NCBI RefSeq assembly: GCF_044466355.1
Contig: NZ_JBITMQ010000039.1
Coordinates: 1 to 8,338 of the forward strand
Length of the DNA stretch: 8,338 bases
Direction of reading: 5' to 3'
From: Actinophytocola sp044466355
GTDB lineage: Bacteria; Actinomycetota; Actinomycetes; Mycobacteriales; Pseudonocardiaceae
The translations under genes were made by a program, and so were the position numbers. The notes under the pieces were generated by a model. The model saw only the letters and a program-made list of their open reading frames with translations, did no database searches and was not told the DNA's origin. Below are positions 1 to 5,200 of the stretch, piece by piece. The first letter of the stretch is position 1; each line of letters opens with the position of its first letter.

Positions 1-6
1 CGCGAG
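1..6. other. Host flank left of the transposon
   Basis: Six bases, CGCGAG, precede the terminal TGT. The last five (GCGAG, 2-6) are the expected place for the left copy of a 5-bp target-site duplication. This is too short to say which host gene or site was targeted. Confidence 0.5.
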
Positions 7-18
7 TGTAGGTTCTCA
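7..18 (+). repeat. Left terminal inverted repeat
   Basis: TGTAGGTTCTCA is the exact reverse complement of 8327-8338. The TGT terminus is conserved across Tn7-like elements and is where TnsA and TnsB would cut. Identity with the right end stops after 12 bp, although both sides continue T-rich. Confidence 0.95.
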
Positions 19-30
19 AGATTGTTTTCG
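7..30 (+). promoter_or_regulatory. Left-end TnsB binding site L1
   Basis: This outermost left copy reads TGTAGGTTCTCA, then AGATTG, then TTTTCG. It shares the core GGTTCTCA and a T-rich TTTTCG tail with L3 (88-106) and R2 (8296-8312). Binding by TnsB is inferred from the position and repetition of the motif, as in Tn7 ends. Confidence 0.75.
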
Positions 31-41
31 TTTGATCTTGA
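16..41. repeat. Inverted repeat inside the left end
   Basis: The 7-bp arms TCAAGAT (16-22) and ATCTTGA (35-41) are perfect complements separated by 12 bases. The repeat overlaps L1 and has no counterpart at the same place in the right end. It could be a host-factor site, a weak hairpin terminator for transcripts leaving the operon, or chance. It lacks the GC-rich stem of a strong intrinsic terminator. Confidence 0.45.
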
Positions 42-61
42 CGCGAGCTGGGCGGACGTCG

Positions 62-81
62 GGTTTCTCACGGGTGTTGCG
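62..81 (+). promoter_or_regulatory. Left-end TnsB binding site L2
   Basis: GGTTTCTCACGGGTGTTGCG matches the end motif with one extra T in the core (GGTTTCTCA against GGTTCTCA) and a weaker tail. Its TTCTCA core starts 52 bp inside that of L1. The spacing resembles the separated sites of the Tn7 left end. Confidence 0.55.
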
Positions 82-87
82 CTGGCT

Positions 88-106
88 GGTTCTCATCGGT
101 TTTTCG
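88..106 (+). promoter_or_regulatory. Left-end TnsB binding site L3
   Basis: GGTTCTCATCGGTTTTTCG carries the same 8-bp core as the terminal repeat and the same TTTTTCG tail as R2. Fourteen of 16 bases match the candidate site at 8264-8279. It ends 6 bp before the stop codon of the nucleotidyltransferase, so the gene runs right up to the functional left end. Confidence 0.75.
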
Positions 107-112
107 TGTCCT

Positions 113-895
113 TCAGGTAGGTGGCCGTTTCTCGTTTGGTTCGCAGGGGCGTGCGTCGGCGTCTTGGTCGCTGGTCGATGAGCGTTCGGCTGGTTCGAGG
201 TGGGGTTCGATCGCTGTGATCAGGTTGAGTTGTTGGCGTAGTGCCTCTGTGGGCGGCGTGCGCAGGATGTCGCGGAGTCGGTCGGCGACGTCGGTTGGGA
301 TGGTGAGGTCGTCCAGGTGCCGGTGGAAGGTGCCGAGGTCGAGGGACGGGTTGGGTAGGTCGTTGGCGGCCCAGACGGTCCGGACCAGGTCGTTGGTCAT
401 CGCGGCTGCTGCCCAGCCGATCTCCACGGGGTCGTTGCGTTGGAGCACGGCCTGCATTTTTGGGCGCACGTGTCGCCATAGCCGGGCGTAGTGGTTCTTG
501 ATGTGTGCTGGCACCCGGTAGCGTGCATGGACTTTCGGGATGTCGGTGGTGAGGCGGGCAACGGTGCCGGTGGGGTCGTGCAGGATGACGCCGTCGAGGA
601 ACGCGTATCCCCAGGATTCGTCGCCGATCTGGTTCGGGGTGAAATGCTCGCGCCACTGTTCGGCAGTGCGGACCGTGAAGTCGACGGGCAATGGGTGTGG
701 CCGGAGTTGCCATGGTTGCTTGTTGTCTTCGGTGGCCACGATGACAAGGTCGAGGTCGGAGTCGGCTCGCGCGGTTCCGCGAGCTACTGATCCGACCAGC
801 ATGATCCCGCATACGTCGGTATCCGTTTGGAGTTCGGCGATGACCTCGTCGAGGACGCGTTGGTGTAGTGGTGTCGGGAACTGCAGAGCCATCAT
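113..895 (-). CDS. Nucleotidyltransferase-fold protein, candidate cargo
   Basis: This 260-residue protein belongs to the DNA polymerase beta-like nucleotidyltransferase superfamily, whose members transfer a nucleoside monophosphate from NTP to a small molecule, protein or RNA. The signature G35-S36-X10-D47-L-D49 is complete, and VDF at 71-73 supplies a likely third carboxylate (D72), so catalysis looks possible. Residues 125-235 appear mainly helical and could bind substrate. The last 25 residues are charged low complexity. Antibiotic-modifying adenylyltransferases, MntA-type antitoxins and abortive-infection nucleotidyltransferases share this motif, and I cannot choose between them. No HEPN partner gene is adjacent. 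The start has two successive ATGs; the second (890-892) is better spaced (6 nt) from the GGA at 899-901 and gives 259 residues. The gene lies 37 bp after the tniQ stop, so it is probably the last gene of the operon. Confidence 0.85.
   Translation of the reverse strand: MMALQFPTPLHQRVLDEVIAELQTDTDVCGIMLVGSVARGTARADSDLDLVIVATEDNKQPWQLRPHPLPVDFTVRTAEQWREHFTPNQIGDESWGYAFLDGVILHDPTGTVARLTTDIPKVHARYRVPAHIKNHYARLWRHVRPKMQAVLQRNDPVEIGWAAAAMTNDLVRTVWAANDLPNPSLDLGTFHRHLDDLTIPTDVADRLRDILRTPPTEALRQQLNLITAIEPHLEPAERSSTSDQDADARPCEPNEKRPPT
126..143 (+). promoter_or_regulatory. Possible fourth left-end site (L4), inside coding sequence
   Basis: CGTTTCTCGTTTGGTTCG is a degraded match to the end motif (TTTCTCG, then TTCG), placed about one site length further in than L3. 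It lies within the last codons of the nucleotidyltransferase, which could explain the low-complexity charged C-terminus of that protein. The match is imperfect and may be chance. Confidence 0.25.
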
Positions 896-918
896 CGTTC
901 CGTGTTTGTTGTGGGACG

Positions 919-930
919 GGTTCTCATGGA
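919..930 (+). repeat. Internal copy of the transposon end motif
   Basis: GGTTCTCATG at 919-928 matches 10 bases of the right end, read inward from 8338. It sits in the 37-bp gap between tniQ and the nucleotidyltransferase, in the same orientation as the left-end sites. By eye I found this core nowhere else inside the element. It lacks the terminal TGTA, so it is not an intact end. It may be an extra TnsB site or the remnant of an earlier left end. Confidence 0.4.
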
Positions 931-932
931 CT

Positions 933-3900
933 TCACTTCTTTCGGTTGCGGAAGGTGTGGTGGTGGTGGAGTTCGTGGAGGGCTGCGCGGCGTCCTTCGG
1001 GGGTGAGGGTGTAGTAGGTGCGGCGTCGTCCGGGGCCGCGGCCGGGTGGGGCGCCGGCGAGCCAGGCGTGTTCGTCTTCGGGGCGGCTGGTGAGCCAGCC
1101 GACGTTCAAGAGGCGGTGCAGGATATCGTAGATGACCCCTGCGCTCACGTTGGTGCGGTTGAGGAGTTCGTGACCGTAGAACTCGCCGGGGTTGTCGACA
1201 AGATCTCGGAGGATGGCTTTTAGTGGTGTTGTCATGCGCAGCCGTGTGACGTTGATGTCGTCGAACCGACGGTGTTGCGGAGGTTTGCGTGGAGCCATGG
1301 CCTGGCGTTGCGCTTCGATGAGGATCTTTCCGCTGGGCTTGGGGCGGATCTGGTCGGCGCGCAGGCTGCCCATCATCACCTGCTGGATGCGATCTTGCGC
1401 GAGGTCGCTCAGCAGGGTGTGACCTCGTGGGGTTGGGTGGTGCGGCTTGTTGTAGGCGCCGCGGTGGAAGAGCGTGGCGCCGATGTCGCGTTCGAGCCGC
1501 TGGAACTGGTCGGTCAGTGTGCGTTGTGTCGTGCCGAGGTAGCCAGCGGCGGAGTGCAGGCTGGGGAAGGCCATGGTGATCTGGAAGCGGTGCAGGCGAT
1601 ACCAGCCGTGCAGGGTGCCCTCGACCGCGGCACGAATGTCACGGGGGACGTCTTTGCCGAGTTTGGTGATCATGTGTGGGTGGCTGAAGATCCCGGGCGG
1701 TCGGGCGGGGATGCCGAACCGGTGCAGGGCGTTGTTGACGATCATCTGGTCGGTGCCGAGTTCGGCGGCGATGTCCGCGGTCGAGCGCAGCTGGTCGCAG
1801 TACTGGTCGCGGAGCCAGTCCGGGTTGATGGGGAACGGCGCCCGACCGTTGTTCAGCGGGACGCCGAGTTGTTTGGCGATGCGAGCGATGATGTGACGCC
1901 CGATCCCGGTGTCGGCGGCGAGCTCGCTGAGGCCGCGTCCTTTGTGGATGTATTCGCGGTCGAAGAACTCGCGGGTGAACAGGCGGAGGGCGCGTTGTTC
2001 GGTGAGCCAGGCGGTCGGCGCGGCGTTCACGCCCCACGGGCGTTGTGGCCGGTCCAACCGCTCGAGAGCGAGCCGGATGTGTTCGATGTGGACACCCAGA
2101 GCACGTGCCGCTTCGCTTGGGGGACGGTGTTCGGTGACGATGAGACGGCTGATGGTGTCCATGTCGAGGGTGTCTGTGTCGATGCCGGGTAGGTCGAGTC
2201 CGCCGGCGAGTTCGGCGGGTGGTGACCAGGTCAGCGGCTCGTCGATACCGAGGTCAGTCAGCAGCGCGGCGGCGTGCTCGTGCAGCGCCTGCCGCAACGG
2301 TCCGGTCAGCGAGGCGGTGAAGTCGACGTAGCGGTTGCGGTCGCCTGGGTTGCGGAATGCGAGTGGGTGATCCCGGTTCGCGAGATCGGCGCCGGTGAGC
2401 AGGTGGTGCAGGTGGCGTTGGGCGAGCAGGAGGCGCCCGCGGGGGTTGCGGTCTCCGGGGTGCGCTCCGGCCGCGCAGGCCAGGTCCCGCCACTGCTGCA
2501 GGGTGATGGGTTCGGCGGGGACCTGGTCGTGGCGGCGCTGGTAGTCGATGGGTGCGCGGTGCTGGTCGAGGTAGCCGGTGAGGCGGCAGAGCAGGGTGAG
2601 GACCTGGCCGAGCATGGCGGAGTCGAACTGGTCGCCGAGTTCGGCCAGCATTCCCGTGACGTTGGCTCGGCGCACCCTGGGGTTGAACTGTGCGGTGAGG
2701 GCGGGCAGCAGATCACGGTCGGGGTGGCCGGGGATGAGCAGACAGACGCTGAACACAGCGCGGAACAGTTCCGGGTGGAACCCGGCTGTCGGCAGCAGGC
2801 GGGCTGCCCAGTCCGGCCACAACATCTGCGGAACCCACCGGGCTCGATCCCCGCTCACGGTGTCCCGAGCAAGGCCAGGCCGGGAACATTGCTCTGTGCC
2901 TGGAAGCTGGGCTGTGAAGAGCATGGTGCGCAGCCGTAGCCGTTCGGTAGGCAGCAGGCCGGAGTCGGCGGCGCGCAGATACCGGTTCTGGAACCGAGGC
3001 GACAAATTGTGCCACTGCGGCGGGGGCATGCCCGGAGGCGGGACCCGCCGTGAGGTCGGAAGTCTGGACAAGATCGCGCCGAGGTCGGAGACCGCGGCCT
3101 GATCGCTGCTGCTGCCGAGGATTGTCCTGGCCTGCATGAGTGCGGCTGCGGTGAGTGCGGTGTCGGTGCCGTGAAGCCGGTGTGCGCCGTTCTGGCTGTC
3201 GTGGTGGGTGGGCCGGTTGGGGTTGATCCGATTGGCGGCGGTGATCAGTGCGTCGTGGTTGCTGTGCAGCAGCCAGGACATCACCACCGGAAGATCGGCA
3301 AGCACCACAGCCGCATATTCTGCGACAGCTTCCCCCGTGTCTTCCCCGGCGTCGTGGGTGCGGTCCTCACCGGCGTTCTGCCCGGTGTGACGGCCGCTGG
3401 CATGGATGATGAGGTTCTGGATCCAGCGTTGAACGTTGAGGACGTCGTCGGTGGCAGCGACGGTCGGAGCGGTGGTCAGGTCGGTGCCGCAGCGCTGCTT
3501 TCGTGGCGTCATGGTGTGCGTGCAGGTGGCCGGAGGAAGGGGTGGGGTGACACCGCTGATTCTGATCCGGGGCGTGACCGTGCATGCCGGGCAGCTGTCG
3601 AGGAGGAGCAGCCGGTGTCGGAAGCATGCGACCGTCCAACTGAGCCGCCAGGACAGCTGCCAACGGCCGTGAGTGTCGGCGAGGCAGCGCGGGCAGTACC
3701 GGGTGCCGCCGGAGCGAAGACGGTGCGCTGCCGCGATCTCGTCGCCGACCGCGCTGTCCAGACGACCGGCTGGGTGCCCGGTGGCGGTCTCGAGGCGCCG
3801 CAACACCCGCTGGTTGACGCCGTAGATCAACCTGAAGGTGGACGGCGTGGTCGGGGTGATGCCGAGCGCCGGAAGCAGTGACCGCAGGCCCAGACGGTGG

Positions 3901-4076
3901 CGGCGGGCCATGGCCTCGATCCACGAATCGATGCTCTCCCCGTCCAGGATCGCGGTGCGCAGCGGCAATGCTCGCACCAGGGAATCCACACCCTCCCCGC
4001 CGCGCTTCCCGGTGCGGTTCCTGCTGACGTTGCTGTGGATGTGGGTGGCCTGGTTGACGGTCGTGTGGGTAGTCAT
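933..4076 (-). CDS. tniQ: Giant TniQ/TnsD-like target-selection protein with LysR- and PadR-type DNA-binding domains
   Basis: By family knowledge TniQ/TnsD proteins choose the insertion site and recruit TnsC. Residues about 35-170 form the TniQ domain: short helices, then a zinc cluster C128-x2-C131, C151-x2-H154, C162-x2-C165. C185, H187 and C196 may form a second site. A long helical region follows. Helix-turn-helix-like segments are visible near 652-672, 714-738 and 763-788. Residues 826-890 match a LysR-type winged helix (SAAGYLGTTQRTLTDQF, LERDIGATLFHR, then TPRGHTLL). Residues 948-1035 match a PadR-type winged helix (YGHELLNRTNVSAGVIYDIL, GWLTSRPEDE, RRRTYYTLTPEG). At 1047 residues it is about twice the length of E. 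coli TnsD (508). Its ATG overlaps the tnsC stop as ATGA. I see no strong ribosome site, which suggests coupled re-initiation. The many DNA-binding domains favour recognition of a specific chromosomal site (TnsD mode) over an RNA-guided mode. Confidence 0.9.
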   Translation of the reverse strand: MTTHTTVNQATHIHSNVSRNRTGKRGGEGVDSLVRALPLRTAILDGESIDSWIEAMARRHRLGLRSLLPALGITPTTPSTFRLIYGVNQRVLRRLETATGHPAGRLDSAVGDEIAAAHRLRSGGTRYCPRCLADTHGRWQLSWRLSWTVACFRHRLLLLDSCPACTVTPRIRISGVTPPLPPATCTHTMTPRKQRCGTDLTTAPTVAATDDVLNVQRWIQNLIIHASGRHTGQNAGEDRTHDAGEDTGEAVAEYAAVVLADLPVVMSWLLHSNHDALITAANRINPNRPTHHDSQNGAHRLHGTDTALTAAALMQARTILGSSSDQAAVSDLGAILSRLPTSRRVPPPGMPPPQWHNLSPRFQNRYLRAADSGLLPTERLRLRTMLFTAQLPGTEQCSRPGLARDTVSGDRARWVPQMLWPDWAARLLPTAGFHPELFRAVFSVCLLIPGHPDRDLLPALTAQFNPRVRRANVTGMLAELGDQFDSAMLGQVLTLLCRLTGYLDQHRAPIDYQRRHDQVPAEPITLQQWRDLACAAGAHPGDRNPRGRLLLAQRHLHHLLTGADLANRDHPLAFRNPGDRNRYVDFTASLTGPLRQALHEHAAALLTDLGIDEPLTWSPPAELAGGLDLPGIDTDTLDMDTISRLIVTEHRPPSEAARALGVHIEHIRLALERLDRPQRPWGVNAAPTAWLTEQRALRLFTREFFDREYIHKGRGLSELAADTGIGRHIIARIAKQLGVPLNNGRAPFPINPDWLRDQYCDQLRSTADIAAELGTDQMIVNNALHRFGIPARPPGIFSHPHMITKLGKDVPRDIRAAVEGTLHGWYRLHRFQITMAFPSLHSAAGYLGTTQRTLTDQFQRLERDIGATLFHRGAYNKPHHPTPRGHTLLSDLAQDRIQQVMMGSLRADQIRPKPSGKILIEAQRQAMAPRKPPQHRRFDDINVTRLRMTTPLKAILRDLVDNPGEFYGHELLNRTNVSAGVIYDILHRLLNVGWLTSRPEDEHAWLAGAPPGRGPGRRRTYYTLTPEGRRAALHELHHHHTFRNRKK

Positions 4077-5200
4077 GAGGCCGCTCGCTGCCGGGCGGTT
4101 CGGGAGGTGCGGGTGGCGGCTTCGAGCCGGTGACGGGCTTTCTCCGACGCTTCGTCGATGCGCACGCTGTCGAGCAGGTCGTGGGAGAGTTGTTCGTCGC
4201 CGGTTCTGATCGCTTTGAAGCAGCCTCGGGTGATCAGGGTCATCAGTGAGCCGATGTGCCCGCCGGTGCGGGCGAACAGATAGTCAGCAAGGCTGGTCAG
4301 CTGGCCCGGCCGGGTGTGGGCGAGGACCAGTTGTTTCTCGATCGCTTTGAGCAGTGCTCGCCAGTGCTTGCCGCGTTCGAAGGGGTCGACTGCGAGGCGG
4401 GTCCAGCGGCGCGCGGTCTGGGCCAGCGCGACCGATGGCCCGGATAGTCCTTCGTCGAAGAATCGGCGTTCGGCGAGCCCGACACCGGCGTAGATGAACG
4501 TGATCGGCAGTTCGTTGGCCAGCCACTTGAGATGGTTGCTGACCGCGAGCCCGTCGCGGCTGTGCTGGTCGATGAAGTGGACGTCGTCGATGATCCCGAC
4601 TCGCGTTCCGCATTGCAGTACGCAGTCCAGCGCGTAGCTGGCCAACTGCGCGGCGGAGCCGCGCGATGCGCCGGGGTGGCCGTAGAACTCGCAGATCATC
4701 TTGTTCAGCGTGCGCAGGGTGGTGTTCGAGGTGAGCCCGACCCGGAACACCGGGATCCGCTCGTCCCCCGCCTCGGTCACCGTGCCGTGCCGGCGACGGG
4801 CGGTGCGGTCGAAGTCGCGGCCGAACAGGTTCGCGATCGTGGTCTTGCCCAACCCAGGCTGCCCATCGATCACGGCGGCACCGCAGACCCGGTCGGCATC
4901 CTGCCGGTTCGACGCGACGATCAGCTCCAACTCGTCGCGGACCGCGGTCAGCTGGGGTGTGGCGATCGTGCCGAAGTTCGCATGCCAGTCATGGCGGGCC
5001 TCGTCGTAGTCCGCTCGAACGTCACCACCCAACCTGGCCAGCGCTGTGGCGGTGAGCGTCTCGGGCCGGGTGCGGGGTGTGGTTTCGACGAACCGGCGCC
5101 ACCCTTCCTTGCGGGACAAGCTGTAGGCCACCTGAGCACCCTCCTGGCCCGCTTGCTGCGCGGGTTTCTGTTGAGGCGCCTGGTGATGAGTTCGGCTCAT
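4073..5200 (-). CDS. tnsC: TnsC-like AAA+ ATPase, transposition regulator
   Basis: This 375-residue protein is of the TnsC/TniB family, the ATPase that polymerises on target DNA and links the target selector to the transposase. The Walker A motif is G113-QPGLGKTT and the Walker B is V201-GIIDD-206. The ITFIYAGVG strand at 233-241 is in the sensor 1 position, and RTGGHIGSL at 311-319 matches the conserved C-terminal lid segment of this family. Residues 1-25 are polar, Gln-rich and probably disordered. The tail from about 350 is basic. The length is shorter than Tn7 TnsC (555) and nearer TniB-like forms, so some of the regulatory extensions of TnsC are absent. The start is well supported: ATG overlaps the tnsB stop (ATGA), and GGAGG lies 7 nt upstream. 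Confidence 0.95.
   Translation of the reverse strand: MSRTHHQAPQQKPAQQAGQEGAQVAYSLSRKEGWRRFVETTPRTRPETLTATALARLGGDVRADYDEARHDWHANFGTIATPQLTAVRDELELIVASNRQDADRVCGAAVIDGQPGLGKTTIANLFGRDFDRTARRRHGTVTEAGDERIPVFRVGLTSNTTLRTLNKMICEFYGHPGASRGSAAQLASYALDCVLQCGTRVGIIDDVHFIDQHSRDGLAVSNHLKWLANELPITFIYAGVGLAERRFFDEGLSGPSVALAQTARRWTRLAVDPFERGKHWRALLKAIEKQLVLAHTRPGQLTSLADYLFARTGGHIGSLMTLITRGCFKAIRTGDEQLSHDLLDSVRIDEASEKARHRLEAATRTSRTARQRAAS

Noticed and set aside
42..47. CGCGAG at 42-47 repeats the six flanking bases at 1-6.
   Set aside because: A 6-mer match in GC-rich DNA within 50 bp is easily chance, and target duplications flank the element and do not lie inside it.
93..812. A 239-codon minus-strand frame overlapping the nucleotidyltransferase gene.
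   Set aside because: Its product is Arg/Pro/His-rich low complexity, while the alternative frame carries a complete GS-X10-DxD motif.
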